NCBI GenBank assembly: GCA_001516055.1
Contig: LOEZ01000017.1
Coordinates: 62,001-126,000, forward strand
Direction of reading: 5' to 3'
From: Gracilibacter sp. BRH_c7a
GTDB lineage: Bacteria > Bacillota > Desulfitobacteriia > Desulfitobacteriales > Syntrophobotulaceae
Length of the DNA stretch: 64,000 bases
The notes under the pieces are model-generated. The model searched no databases. It saw only the letters and a program-made list of their open reading frames with translations, and had not been told where the DNA came from. Positions 8,871 through 17,552 of this stretch are shown here, piece after piece. A program made the position numbers and the translations under genes. Numbering within the stretch: the first letter of the stretch is position 1; every line of letters begins with the position of its first letter.

Positions 8871-11039
8871 TTAGCCTTTAATCTTTACGTCAACCTTAAA
8901 ACTCAGAACCCGCATAGCATTGAGTATTGCAATCACTGCTACACCAACGTCTGCAAAGACTGCTTCCCAGATGGTAGCAATTCCAATAGCCCCCATTATC
9001 AGGACTATAGCTTTAACTCCCAGAGCAAAGAATATATTCTGCCATACGATTGAACGAGTCTTCCTGGCAATCTGAACAGCACTGAGGATTTTTGAGGGTT
9101 CATCTGTCATCAGCACAATATCCGCAGCCTCAATAGCTGCATCGGAACCCAGTCCTCCCATAGCCATTCCGATATCAGCCCTTGCTAGTACAGGCGCATC
9201 ATTAATTCCATCACCAACAAACATCAACTTTTCTTTACGAGGCAACTCATTTTCCAGTCTTTCTAGAATTTCAACCTTCTGATCTGGAAGTAACTCAGCA
9301 TATACTTCATCAAATCCGAGGTCTCTGCCTATCCTCTCACTTACTTTCTTGCTATCTCCTGTCAGCATGATCAGCTTCTTAATCCCTAATTGTTTTAACC
9401 CTTGAAGCGTAGTCAAACTATCTTGCTTGACCTTGTCAGAAATTGCAAGATTGCCGATATATTCACCATCCAGAGCAATATATACTACCGTCCCTATATC
9501 TTGATTAGAATCATAAGCGATATTCTCCCGTTCCATTAATCTGGCATTACCTACAATTACTTCTTTAGCTTGAATAATCGCTTTCACTCCATATCCGGGG
9601 ATCTCTTCGTACCGGTCAATTCTACTCTTATCTATCTCTTGACCAAAACTCCTTAAAATGGACGTAGCGATGGGATGGCTGGAATAACTCTCCGCCAGAG
9701 CCGCATATTCAAGAAGTCTCTCAGAAGCTAGGTCAGCGATAGGATTAACTGAAGTTACCTCAAACACTCCTTCAGTAAGGGTTCCTGTTTTATCGAAAAC
9801 AGCCGTTTTAACACTATTAAGAGCTTCAAGATAATTACTTCCTTTTATCAAAATCCCGCTCCGTGATGCTCCCCCTATGCCCCCGAAGAAACTGAGGGGA
9901 ATAGAAAGAACTAAAGCACAGGGACAGGAAACAACTAAGAATACCAAAGCTCTATAGAACCACTCGGTAAACAATGCTCCTGGAATAATCAATGGTGGTA
10001 CCACAGCTAGAAGAGCAGCTCCAATCACAACCGCCGGAGTATAGTACCGAGCAAATTTAGTAATGAAATTCTCGGTGGGTGCTTTATTACCAGCTGCGTT
10101 TTCTACTAAATCAAGAATCCGAGCAATCGTAGATTCTCCGTATTCTTTCGTCACTTTTACAGTTAATAATCCGCTTTGATTGATGAAACCTGCCAAGACT
10201 GTCGACCCTGCTTCAACCCCACGGGGAACAAATTCACCTGTAAGTGCTGAAGTATCTAAGAATGATTCACCATCGACAACAACACCATCCAAAGGTATTT
10301 TCTCTCCAGGCTTAATGATTATAATCTGTCCAACAGCTATTACTTCAGGAGATACTTTTCTTTCGAGCACCCCTTCTTTCAGATTCGCATAATCCGGACG
10401 GATATTCATTAATTCACCGATTGAACGGCGGGAACGGTTAACTGCACTCTCTTGGAAAAATTCACCTATCTGATAAAAGAGCATTACTGCCACTGCTTCA
10501 GGGTACTCTCCAATCCCAAAAGCCCCCACAGTCGCTATGAACATCAAAAAGTTTTCATCAAATAACTGACCTTTAGCAGTATTTCGGAGTGCTTTATGGA
10601 CAACGTCTCCTCCAATCAACAAGTAACTCATTAAGAAAATAATGACCTTAGGAATGATTTGAAGGTCGAAGAGGAGAGCCGCTCCGAAGAGAATCACTCC
10701 CAGAATAATTCTAATTATTTTATTTTTGTTAACCTCATCTAAAAAACTATAATTCTGCTTAGTTTTTCTTTCATCAAGACTAGCCCCTATTTCCTTGTTG
10801 ACATCTATGCTTTCAACTATCTCCACATGTGGCTCATGTTTATTGACAATTTCTATTATCTTCAGCTTGATTCGCTCAGTATCCGTTGAACTATTAACTT
10901 CATACACTAGCTTTTGAGTTAATAGATTCAAAGAAACAGAAATGATATCTGGCAAAAGCTCTATCTCACCGGAAATTTTCCCTGCACAATGAGCACAGTC
11001 TAGTCCTTGTACAATAAGCTCTTTCTTTACAATTGCCAT
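8871..11039 (-). CDS. cadA: Cd2+/Zn2+-exporting P1B-type ATPase
   Basis: Inner-membrane heavy-metal pump of 722 aa. An N-terminal HMA domain has the metal-binding GLDCAHC (residues about 13-19). The transmembrane ion site is VVSCPCALVLSIP (CPC), the phosphorylation motif is FDKTGTLTEG, and the hinge is MLTGDSKKVSERI with VGDGINDAPVLA. CPC together with a CadC-type regulator points to Cd/Zn/Pb rather than Cu. It lies about 100 bases downstream of the regulator cadC on the same strand, so it is likely co-transcribed and metal-induced. The only intact copy: two decayed 3' copies lie beyond it. Confidence 0.93.
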   Translation of the reverse strand: MAIVKKELIVQGLDCAHCAGKISGEIELLPDIISVSLNLLTQKLVYEVNSSTDTERIKLKIIEIVNKHEPHVEIVESIDVNKEIGASLDERKTKQNYSFLDEVNKNKIIRIILGVILFGAALLFDLQIIPKVIIFLMSYLLIGGDVVHKALRNTAKGQLFDENFLMFIATVGAFGIGEYPEAVAVMLFYQIGEFFQESAVNRSRRSIGELMNIRPDYANLKEGVLERKVSPEVIAVGQIIIIKPGEKIPLDGVVVDGESFLDTSALTGEFVPRGVEAGSTVLAGFINQSGLLTVKVTKEYGESTIARILDLVENAAGNKAPTENFITKFARYYTPAVVIGAALLAVVPPLIIPGALFTEWFYRALVFLVVSCPCALVLSIPLSFFGGIGGASRSGILIKGSNYLEALNSVKTAVFDKTGTLTEGVFEVTSVNPIADLASERLLEYAALAESYSSHPIATSILRSFGQEIDKSRIDRYEEIPGYGVKAIIQAKEVIVGNARLMERENIAYDSNQDIGTVVYIALDGEYIGNLAISDKVKQDSLTTLQGLKQLGIKKLIMLTGDSKKVSERIGRDLGFDEVYAELLPDQKVEILERLENELPRKEKLMFVGDGINDAPVLARADIGMAMGGLGSDAAIEAADIVLMTDEPSKILSAVQIARKTRSIVWQNIFFALGVKAIVLIMGAIGIATIWEAVFADVGVAVIAILNAMRVLSFKVDVKIKG

Positions 11040-11138
11040 CTCTTTTTTCTCCTCATTCTAATGTATTTAAAACTTATCTCTCTCTTTAACTTTTCCAAAA
11101 AATAAACTACATAGCAAAAATCTTAGCTAGCAATTATT

Positions 11139-11492
11139 TCATTTTTCATTAATATGAATCATTCCTTGATCAAGAATACCCTTGATATGTTCATCATCCA
11201 AAGAATAAAAAACTATTTTACCCTCCTTTCTGTTCTTAACCATTCCAACTTGCTTGAGAACTCGTAACTGATGAGAAATAGCAGACTGAGTCATATTTAA
11301 TAAAACCGCTAAATCACAAACGCACATTTCTGATTCTGATAGAGCCCATAAAATCTTAATCCTTGTCGTATCGCCAAAAACCTTAAAGAAATCGGCCAAA
11401 TCATACAGGTTCTCATCTTCAGGCATCACCTTTTTGACTCTCTCAACGATTTCCTCATGAATAACATGACAATCACACTGTGTTGAAATCAT
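11139..11492 (-). CDS. cadC: ArsR/SmtB-family metal-responsive repressor, CadC type
   Basis: Winged-helix homodimer that releases DNA when it binds Cd, Pb or Zn. The metal-site cysteines of the CadC type are present: CDC in the N-terminal arm (residues 6 and 8) and CVCDL at about 58-60 in helix alpha-3. The recognition helix is TQSAISHQLRVLKQVGMV. Length 117 aa. It precedes cadA on the same strand, and a palindromic operator lies about 30 bases upstream of the start. Confidence 0.9.
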   Translation of the reverse strand: MISTQCDCHVIHEEIVERVKKVMPEDENLYDLADFFKVFGDTTRIKILWALSESEMCVCDLAVLLNMTQSAISHQLRVLKQVGMVKNRKEGKIVFYSLDDEHIKGILDQGMIHINEK

Positions 11493-11519
11493 TTCCCAAT
11501 CCCCCAGTAATTTATTCTA

Positions 11520-11545
11520 TATGAATAGTTGAATAAGTATTCATA
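11520..11545. promoter_or_regulatory. CadC operator upstream of cadC-cadA
   Basis: TATGAATA and TATTCATA form an inverted repeat with a ten-base spacer, the arrangement of ArsR/CadC operators. The site sits just upstream of the cadC ribosome site. Confidence 0.7.
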
Positions 11546-11693
11546 CGTTTATAATATACTTCTAGTTCTTACCCGTCAATACCTATCAAACATTTTTCTC
11601 AAAATACAAATGTATTAAATATGGTTTGCTAATAAATGGTAATACCCTATAATGGTAATGAACATGTTGTGATAGAATAAGGAGTGATCAAAG

Positions 11694-11906
11694 TTGAAAG
11701 GTATAATCACTAGATTAGAAGGTGACGTTGCAGTCGTAGAATTAGAAGGCAAAATCATGAAAAATATCTATCTTTCAGTTCTTCCCCATGCTGTTCAAGA
11801 TGGGGATGCAATAGAATTCGTTCACGGTAAATGGCGGCATAATCACGATGAAACTCAAAGACTTAAAGCACAGGCAGCGAAAAAAATAGATGAGCTATCC
11901 GAATAA
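11694..11906 (+). CDS. DUF3006 family small protein
   Basis: 70-aa protein, TTG start after GGAGTGATC. The pattern GIITRLEGDVAVVELEGK, then LPHAVQDGDAIEFVHGKW, fits the DUF3006 fold (a small beta domain). No function is known. It is the first of three same-strand genes and has no signal peptide or membrane segment. Confidence 0.6.
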   Translation: MKGIITRLEGDVAVVELEGKIMKNIYLSVLPHAVQDGDAIEFVHGKWRHNHDETQRLKAQAAKKIDELSE

Positions 11907-11963
11907 GCAGAATTCTATTATTAAATAGATACACGAATTGAAATCTATGAAGGAGGGTTTCCT

Positions 11964-12464
11964 TTGCCATGGTGTCCTAAATGTAAAACAGAATATAGAG
12001 ATGGTTTCTACAACTGCAGTGATTGTGGATCTGATTTAGTCGACGAAATTGATATCCAAACACCTACTGAAGATATTACTGCAGGTCCCCCTCAAGACAT
12101 CGATTGGGAATACCTAGATATTTTCATCGATGAACAGGAAGCCAACATGATTGAATCCTTCTTAAATTCAGATAACATTCATACCTGGAAGAAGTATCCT
12201 GGTTTTAGTGATATCTCAAAAATAGTGGGAGGTATGACTAGACTCGGGATTGCTATCTATGTCCCAAAAGCCCGCTTAGACGATGCAAGGCTAATTGTTG
12301 AAGATATTCTCGGTGCCAAAGACGAACAACTAAACCAAGCTGAGGAGTATTCTGAGAATCTATCCACCACAGAACCTGATATTAGTCTTAGTTCTTCTTT
12401 TATCAAAATATTATTTATTGGAACTTTGATAGCCTTTATCTACAAATTCTTTCTCTCTCCCTGA
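11964..12464 (+). CDS. Zinc-ribbon protein with DUF2007-like domain and C-terminal membrane anchor
   Basis: 166 aa, TTG start eight bases after AAGGAGGG. The N-terminus is a zinc ribbon (CPKC at residues 4-7 and CSDC about 12 residues on). The middle (residues about 50-110) resembles a DUF2007 putative signal-transduction domain: IDEQEANMIESFLNSDNI and AIYVPKARLDDARLIV. The last 20 residues (IKILFIGTLIAFIYKFF) are a membrane helix. The function is unknown. It probably sits on the cytoplasmic face of the membrane. Confidence 0.6.
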   Translation: MPWCPKCKTEYRDGFYNCSDCGSDLVDEIDIQTPTEDITAGPPQDIDWEYLDIFIDEQEANMIESFLNSDNIHTWKKYPGFSDISKIVGGMTRLGIAIYVPKARLDDARLIVEDILGAKDEQLNQAEEYSENLSTTEPDISLSSSFIKILFIGTLIAFIYKFFLSP

Positions 12465-12520
12465 ATAATCAAGACTTATTCGCCGCAAATATGGTAACAA
12501 CTATAATTGAGGTGATTTAG

Positions 12521-13096
12521 TTGAATAGTTTTTTGGGATTATTGACAATTATCATTTTTATACTCATTATCCACCTAGGCCTTGACTCTTATTTAAAAAT
12601 TAAGAATAAGCACAAGGAAGACTTAAAGAGTACGATTGATGTTCTAAAAGTAATCACCAAGCATGAATGTTATGAGAAATTCTCCGGGGATTCCACTGAG
12701 TTTGAAAAGTGGATAGCCGAATTCCTGACACTCAAAGGTTATCGGAATGTCTTGGTAAGCCCCAAGGAGAGTGACGATGGAAAAGACATTATTGTTCAGA
12801 ATAAAAATGGTGAGACTGTCTATGTAAGTTGTAAGCTGAGTGACCCGCAAAACTGGGAAAACAACGTCAGTAAATCTGAAATCCAAAAACTTGTTGGTTC
12901 AATGGTTGGTGATAGCATTAAAGCCGGATTAGTTATCACCACAGCTGCTTTAAATTCAGAGGCTAAGGAATATATTATGAAGCTCAATGGTCTTGGGTAT
13001 AGAATGCAGATTATTGAAGGGGATGTCCTAGTTAAAGAATTATATAACCTACGGAAAAAACACCTCATCCCCCTCTACAACAGCGTTCAAGGTTAA
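12521..13096 (+). CDS. Membrane-anchored Mrr-like nuclease domain protein
   Basis: 191 aa, TTG start after GAGGTGATT. An N-terminal membrane helix (FLGLLTIIIFILIIHLGL) is followed by an Mrr-type restriction endonuclease-like domain: STEFEKWIAEFLTLKGY, then DDGKDI with its catalytic Asp, VYVSCKL and GLVITTAAL. Family members usually have Q-x-K or E-x-K where this protein has S-C-K, so catalysis is uncertain. There is no methylase partner nearby, so it is not a classical restriction system. It may be a quality-control or stress nuclease tethered to the membrane. Confidence 0.65.
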   Translation: MNSFLGLLTIIIFILIIHLGLDSYLKIKNKHKEDLKSTIDVLKVITKHECYEKFSGDSTEFEKWIAEFLTLKGYRNVLVSPKESDDGKDIIVQNKNGETVYVSCKLSDPQNWENNVSKSEIQKLVGSMVGDSIKAGLVITTAALNSEAKEYIMKLNGLGYRMQIIEGDVLVKELYNLRKKHLIPLYNSVQG

Positions 13097-13135
13097 CCAT
13101 GAATATAGTTTCTTTAAGAAAGACCTAACATAGAA

Positions 13136-13163
13136 AAAGGGAAGAGTATTACCTCTTCCCTTT
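13136..13163. terminator. Bidirectional terminator
   Basis: AAAGGGAAGAG and CTCTTCCCTTT flank a six-base loop, with A and T runs outside. It lies between the Mrr gene (plus) and the YjcZ-like gene (minus). Confidence 0.85.
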
Positions 13164-13177
13164 TATACTATTTGGTA

Positions 13178-13291
13178 TTAAAAAACGATACCTAAGGCAA
13201 TTAACAATAAGATTATAACTGCAATGATTCCAATCCCACATGCACATTTTCCATCGAAACCTGTGCCAGCGTAGCCATCTACTACTGCCAT
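13178..13291 (-). CDS. YjcZ-like small membrane protein (37 aa)
   Basis: ATG at 13291 after GGGAGGTGTC; a second ATG three bases upstream is also possible. The protein is a short polar head (MAVVDGYAGTG, then CAC) followed by one hydrophobic helix (IIAVIILLLIALGIVF). This is the layout of the YjcZ family of tiny sporulation-associated membrane peptides. Its neighbour at 13333-13431 has the same layout, so the two are probably paralogues. The role is unknown, perhaps in forespore or spore membranes. Confidence 0.65.
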   Translation of the reverse strand: MAVVDGYAGTGFDGKCACGIGIIAVIILLLIALGIVF

Positions 13292-13332
13292 CATGACACC
13301 TCCCATTTTCTATTTTTCATATCATAGTTAAA

Positions 13333-13431
13333 TTAGAAAATTATACCTAAAGCAATCAGAATAAGAATAGCGATAGCAATAATGCCTGCACCTACACCAC
13401 CATAAGCAGTTCCATAACCATAAGCATGCAT
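13333..13431 (-). CDS. YjcZ-like small membrane protein (32 aa)
   Basis: The ATG at 13431 follows TTGGAGGTGTGAAAT, a near-perfect ribosome site. The protein is a Gly/Tyr-rich head (MHAYGYGTAYGG) plus a hydrophobic helix ending in IALGIIF. Compared with the 37-aa neighbour, the C-terminal LIALGI-V/I-F is shared. It is upstream of that gene on the same strand and probably co-transcribed. Confidence 0.7.
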   Translation of the reverse strand: MHAYGYGTAYGGVGAGIIAIAILILIALGIIF

Positions 13432-13629
13432 ATTTCACACCTCCAAGGAAATTATTTCCATTTATACTATGCATCTTAGCTTGATTTTGTTTACAGTCCT
13501 ACTCCCTAAATAAAAAAATCCTTTTGAATTCTTTTTATACTACACGTATTATTAATTAAAGGCAGAAGTCTTAACCAAAGATATAAATAGTTTAGGTGTT
13601 AATTCCTCTTTCTAATAGATTATGATAAG

Positions 13630-14196
13630 ATGAATACATACAAAATCAATACTAGGGTGGTGATTGAGATAAACAATTATAGTACCTTCGGTTTTGGCTA
13701 TGACAGTGATACTCAATATGATGTAGCTCAGATATGCCTAAATGGACATCTTGTAAATGAAGCTACCAAAAAGTCTCCCCAATTTTCCAGTAAGTATTGT
13801 GGAAAATGCGGTCAACCTACGATTGACAAGTGTCCGCTATGTAAGTCCCCTATTGCCAGCCGCTATCAGCGGTCGCGAACACCAAGCATGAGTTCGTCTC
13901 CGGAATCACCTGTGCCTTTCTATTGTCATGATTGCGGCAAACCATATCCTTGGACTCAAACAATTATAGATACGACTATCGAGCTTATCTCAGGAGAAGA
14001 CGAGCTTACACCTGAAGACAAAAAAATTATCACCGAAAATTTACCCGATATAATTAGTCAAACTCCACGTACCCCTTTAGCAGCATCCAGAGTTAGAAAA
14101 ACATTGGAAGGAATGTCTGGAGCTGGTAAGGAAGTTTTTAAACAGTTACTATCAGATAATGTTACTGAATCTGCTAAGCTTTTAATCTGGCCTTAA
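13630..14196 (+). CDS. DUF2321 family zinc-ribbon protein
   Basis: 188 aa. The pattern YDVAQICLNGH, then YCGKCGQPTIDKCPLC, and FYCHDCGKPYPWT gives two CxxC zinc ribbons and is characteristic of DUF2321. The C-terminal half is helical and acidic. There is no strong ribosome site before the ATG at 13630, so the start is uncertain. No function is established. A perfect hairpin terminator follows. Confidence 0.65.
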   Translation: MNTYKINTRVVIEINNYSTFGFGYDSDTQYDVAQICLNGHLVNEATKKSPQFSSKYCGKCGQPTIDKCPLCKSPIASRYQRSRTPSMSSSPESPVPFYCHDCGKPYPWTQTIIDTTIELISGEDELTPEDKKIITENLPDIISQTPRTPLAASRVRKTLEGMSGAGKEVFKQLLSDNVTESAKLLIWP

Positions 14197-14223
14197 GAAG
14201 TGTTAATCCACATAAAATTTATT

Positions 14224-14258
14224 ATCAAAATAACGGCCGTTGCGGCCGTTATTTTGAT
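14224..14258. terminator. Perfect 15-bp hairpin, bidirectional terminator
   Basis: Arms ATCAAAATAACGGCC and GGCCGTTATTTTGAT flank a five-base loop, between the convergent DUF2321 gene and the coiled-coil gene. Confidence 0.85.
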
Positions 14259-14279
14259 ATACCATAATCTCTATCTAAG

Positions 14280-14579
14280 CTAGAAAGTGTTACCAATGAA
14301 TCCGCCAATAACGGCAGCAGTTAGTAATGAACCTATTTGAATCATCAAGTTATCCCATTTTTTTCCTGGTTTTGCTTCCATATTTCTAATTCTCAGCTCG
14401 TGATCTTCAAGCTCGCTATCATGTCTTTCTATTAAAGTCGTAAGGCGTACGATAGCCTCTTTAATATCCATAATTTCCTCTGTCTGTTTTTCAAAAGCAT
14501 TTTTATTGTAATCCAAGTAGGTTTCTACTGCTCTATGCCTCTCATCACATACTTCCTGGGATACCCATTTTGCTTCCAT
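14280..14579 (-). CDS. Coiled-coil protein with C-terminal membrane helix (XhlA/holin-associated-like)
   Basis: 99 aa from the ATG at 14579, seven bases after GGAGG. Residues about 20-70 form a charged coiled coil (EEIMDIKEAIVRL, then HDSELEDHELRI), and the last 20 residues are a membrane helix (IQIGSLLTAAVIGGFIG). The layout recalls XhlA-type proteins that accompany phage holins, but no phage genes adjoin it here. It could be a relic of an older prophage or a cell-division or envelope protein. Confidence 0.4.
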   Translation of the reverse strand: MEAKWVSQEVCDERHRAVETYLDYNKNAFEKQTEEIMDIKEAIVRLTTLIERHDSELEDHELRIRNMEAKPGKKWDNLMIQIGSLLTAAVIGGFIGNTF

Positions 14580-14665
14580 ACATACCTCCATTAATGCCTG
14601 TCTGCAATGACTATTATAAGATATAAAAAAACCACCGTTTAGGTGAATTTTTAAAGGAGTTTTTT

Positions 14666-15070
14666 ATGAAGAAAGTAACAGCTGCCTTGTTATTTTATAA
14701 CAACAAACTCTTGATATCTCGTAGGAATAAAGAAGATATTTTATCTGGAAAATGGGAGTTTCCTGGCGGCAAGGTTGACCCAGGAGAAACTCCGGAAGAA
14801 TGTCTAGCCCGAGAGATGAGAGAAGAATTCAATATCGAGGTGTCTGTCGGTGAATTCTTCACCTCCAGTATCTATAAATACTCCCATGGAGAATTTGAAC
14901 TCCTAGCCTATTTTGTGACCTGGTTGGCTGGAGAACTTTCCCCCAGTGTTCACGACGTAATAGCTTGGGTAGATATTAAAGACTTACTTCAATACGATTT
15001 CTTACCGGCGGATATCCCTATTGCAGAGAAGTTGATCTCTGAACCAAGTCTTCAATCATACTTCGAATGA
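14666..15070 (+). CDS. Nudix hydrolase, MutT/CTP-pyrophosphohydrolase-like
   Basis: 134 aa, ATG after AAAGGAGTTTTTT. The Nudix box is complete (GGKVDPGETPEECLAREMREEF). The N-terminus (VTAALLFYNNKLLISRR) and the WEFPGGK entry match the MutT subgroup that cleanses oxidised nucleotides. Its 3' end overlaps that of the corrinoid-activator gene by 15 bases on the opposite strand. Confidence 0.88.
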   Translation: MKKVTAALLFYNNKLLISRRNKEDILSGKWEFPGGKVDPGETPEECLAREMREEFNIEVSVGEFFTSSIYKYSHGEFELLAYFVTWLAGELSPSVHDVIAWVDIKDLLQYDFLPADIPIAEKLISEPSLQSYFE

Positions 15071-16840
15071 TAACGCTTTAAGAAATTCTTCTTGAAAATT
15101 CTTCTGGTTAGATAATTCAATATGCTCAGTACAGCGGGCTAACTCCTGGGCCCGTTTTCTTTCTGGTACAGAGAGTAAGGCCATCTTGGCTCCCTCCCCG
15201 GCAGCATTGCCAATGGTCATGATCCTATCCGGCGGTAATGCCGGCAATAATCCAATCCTTACAGCACTCTCCTTTTGAACATAATTACCAAAAGCACCTG
15301 CCAACATCACCCTGTCTATATCTTGAAGGCTAACCCCTAATTCTTGCAGCAAAATGTTTACTCCGGCCCTAATAGCTCCTTTGGCCAGTTGCAATTCCCG
15401 AACGTCTTTCTGGGTAAGAACGATATCCTCACCGTTAGCTGAATCTTTACTCCAAGCAAGTACGAACTCACCGGAACTATCGTTTCTACGGCAGCGTTTC
15501 TGCACTAGTGGAGGTAGTTTCGCTACCTGATTGTCAGATTTAATAATTCGTCCGGAAGTATCGACCACTCCGACCTGTAACATTTCCGCTATTGCATCGA
15601 TCAGACCCGAACCACAAATACCACGAGCCCGGCCTCCGCCAATTATGCTCAGTTCTACATCTGTGGTGATGCGAACATTCTCAATAGCCCCTTCCGCCGC
15701 TCGCATTCCATGCTTAATTTCAGCTCCTTCAAACGCTGGGCCAGCCGCTGTTGAACAGGTAAGAATCTTACCCTTACCGGCCAGAATGATTTCCCCATTT
15801 GTACCAATATCTATCAATAGATTAATTCCAGCCAAGCGATCTACTCTAGCGGCCACCATTACCCCAACCGTATCAGAACCTACATAACCTGCGACATTTG
15901 GTAATACCACCACTTTTGCTGTAGGCAGGATATCTAGTTCTAGTTCCCTAGCCTCGACTTCTACTTCCTTACGGTAAACTGGAACAAACGGGGCCGGCGC
16001 CAAGTATGTAGGATCTATTCCTAAGAACAAATGACTCATAGTTGTGTTCCCAACGACAACTGCTTGATATATTTCTCGCTGCTCTATCCCGTTTTCCCTG
16101 CATAATCTTCCAATAATCTCATTCAGACAATCAATAACCTGCTTCTGTAATTGACCTAATCTATCTGGACCACTGGCAGCATGGGTAATGCGGCCGATTA
16201 CATCCGCACCAAAAGACTGTTGAGGATTTGTCGCTGACCCACTGGCAATCACTCTTCCTTCGTTTAAGTCCACCAGATATACCACAACGGTTGTAGTTCC
16301 GATATCAATCCCTAAACCAAAGCTGCGTTCTAAAGTGTCCCCAGCTTCCACCGCCAGCAAGCGGTTTCCATCCAAAACTGCCGTTACCAGGAAATTTTCC
16401 TTCCGTAAAATATGTGGCAGAGTCATGGCTACCGAACGGCTAAATCCTATTTCTTTTTCAGGCAAAGCCGATACCAGACGCTCCCAATCGGAAATTTGGT
16501 CATCAATCCTTGGTTGAGCTAACTCGATTTGGTATTTACGGACACAAGGAGCGACAATAACCGGCATATTATGTTGAAACATAATCTTACGGCTATGTGC
16601 ATCTAGCTGCTCATCTACTGTGACAACTAAATCGTCCTCGACAGTATGCTGACAGGCAAGTACCAAGCCCTCTGTGCTTTCACCCGGCAGAGGGATTTTC
16701 ACTGTACATTTAAGACAGGTTCCTTTACCCCCGCAAGAGCTCTGCAGTTGCACCCCAGCACGAGTTGCCGCCTCTAAGATCGTGCTCCCCACCGGTACCT
16801 CTACTGCTTTTTGCGACGGTAAAAAAACAACTCTACTCAT
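15056..16840 (-). CDS. Reductive activator of corrinoid proteins (RACo-like: 2Fe-2S plus ASKHA/DUF4445)
   Basis: 594 aa. The N-terminal ferredoxin domain (residues about 1-90) has the plant-type 2Fe-2S cysteines (SSCGGKGTCLKC, and LACQH near residue 63). The rest is the ASKHA ATPase fold of corrinoid activators: LGIDIGTTTVVVYLVDL, LLIDIGTNGEIIL, GICGSGLIDAIAEM and LAGAFGN. Such proteins use ATP and low-potential electrons to reduce inactive Co(II) corrinoid to Co(I). It is the last gene of the methyltransferase operon and overlaps DUF1638 by four bases. Confidence 0.9.
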   Translation of the reverse strand: MSRVVFLPSQKAVEVPVGSTILEAATRAGVQLQSSCGGKGTCLKCTVKIPLPGESTEGLVLACQHTVEDDLVVTVDEQLDAHSRKIMFQHNMPVIVAPCVRKYQIELAQPRIDDQISDWERLVSALPEKEIGFSRSVAMTLPHILRKENFLVTAVLDGNRLLAVEAGDTLERSFGLGIDIGTTTVVVYLVDLNEGRVIASGSATNPQQSFGADVIGRITHAASGPDRLGQLQKQVIDCLNEIIGRLCRENGIEQREIYQAVVVGNTTMSHLFLGIDPTYLAPAPFVPVYRKEVEVEARELELDILPTAKVVVLPNVAGYVGSDTVGVMVAARVDRLAGINLLIDIGTNGEIILAGKGKILTCSTAAGPAFEGAEIKHGMRAAEGAIENVRITTDVELSIIGGGRARGICGSGLIDAIAEMLQVGVVDTSGRIIKSDNQVAKLPPLVQKRCRRNDSSGEFVLAWSKDSANGEDIVLTQKDVRELQLAKGAIRAGVNILLQELGVSLQDIDRVMLAGAFGNYVQKESAVRIGLLPALPPDRIMTIGNAAGEGAKMALLSVPERKRAQELARCTEHIELSNQKNFQEEFLKALSFEV

Positions 16841-17508
16841 CGATCCTCCTCCTTGTGAACACTATAGCCAATGTGTACCGGTACCCCAGGCGGCACCTTC
16901 AAGAAATCCTCGTCCCATTCTCCTCGTAACGCTTTCGCTATCAAAGTTAAGTTGCCGGATATCACTTCTTGTTGCAAGTTGGCAGCGGTCGCCAGTTCAG
17001 CAGTTTGAGCCATTAATTGTTCTACACTATACGTCCCCGTATCAATAAAGTTTAAAGTGGTGTAATGCTCCAACATAGCTCCAAAAATTCTTTGGGTACG
17101 TACCGAACCATACTTCTCTTGGCAATGAAGGTATTCTTGAAAGATATTATATTCGTATCGCAGCCAGCCATCAGTCAAATAATATGACGGTCTTTGCCTA
17201 CTCACTTCTAAGCGTACCTCATTACCTCCTAACAGCATAGATATACAATCATCAACCTTAGGTATAACCAACTGAGCATTAGTAGAAAGTAGCCCTTCAA
17301 CGCTGTTGCCACAATAACCAAAAATAAGTACTATATTATCCACATCAGTCAACTTATCGATTTCCTCTTGCAACCTGTCCCTAAGTCGGGAGGGATAATT
17401 ATGCAGGCCCGATTCTATCCATATCAGAGGACAAATGTCCGATAAAACTTTCCCCACAGAATTAATCTCATCCTCGATGGTCCTACAAGCGATACCAACC
17501 GTGCGCAT
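16837..17508 (-). CDS. DUF1638 domain protein of methyltransferase clusters
   Basis: 223 aa. The family pattern is seen in LIFGYCGNSVEGL, then IPKVDDCISMLLG, and PSYYLTDGWL. DUF1638 genes are common next to corrinoid methyltransferases in acetogens and methanogens, but the reaction is not established. Conserved Cys and His (GYCGN, VDDC) suggest a metal or corrinoid role (inference). It is coupled to the activator by a 4-base overlap. Confidence 0.75.
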   Translation of the reverse strand: MRTVGIACRTIEDEINSVGKVLSDICPLIWIESGLHNYPSRLRDRLQEEIDKLTDVDNIVLIFGYCGNSVEGLLSTNAQLVIPKVDDCISMLLGGNEVRLEVSRQRPSYYLTDGWLRYEYNIFQEYLHCQEKYGSVRTQRIFGAMLEHYTTLNFIDTGTYSVEQLMAQTAELATAANLQQEVISGNLTLIAKALRGEWDEDFLKVPPGVPVHIGYSVHKEEDR

Positions 17509-17552
17509 AAACTATTCCCCCTCTGCCTGCTCCCCTACACCTTAAATTGGAA

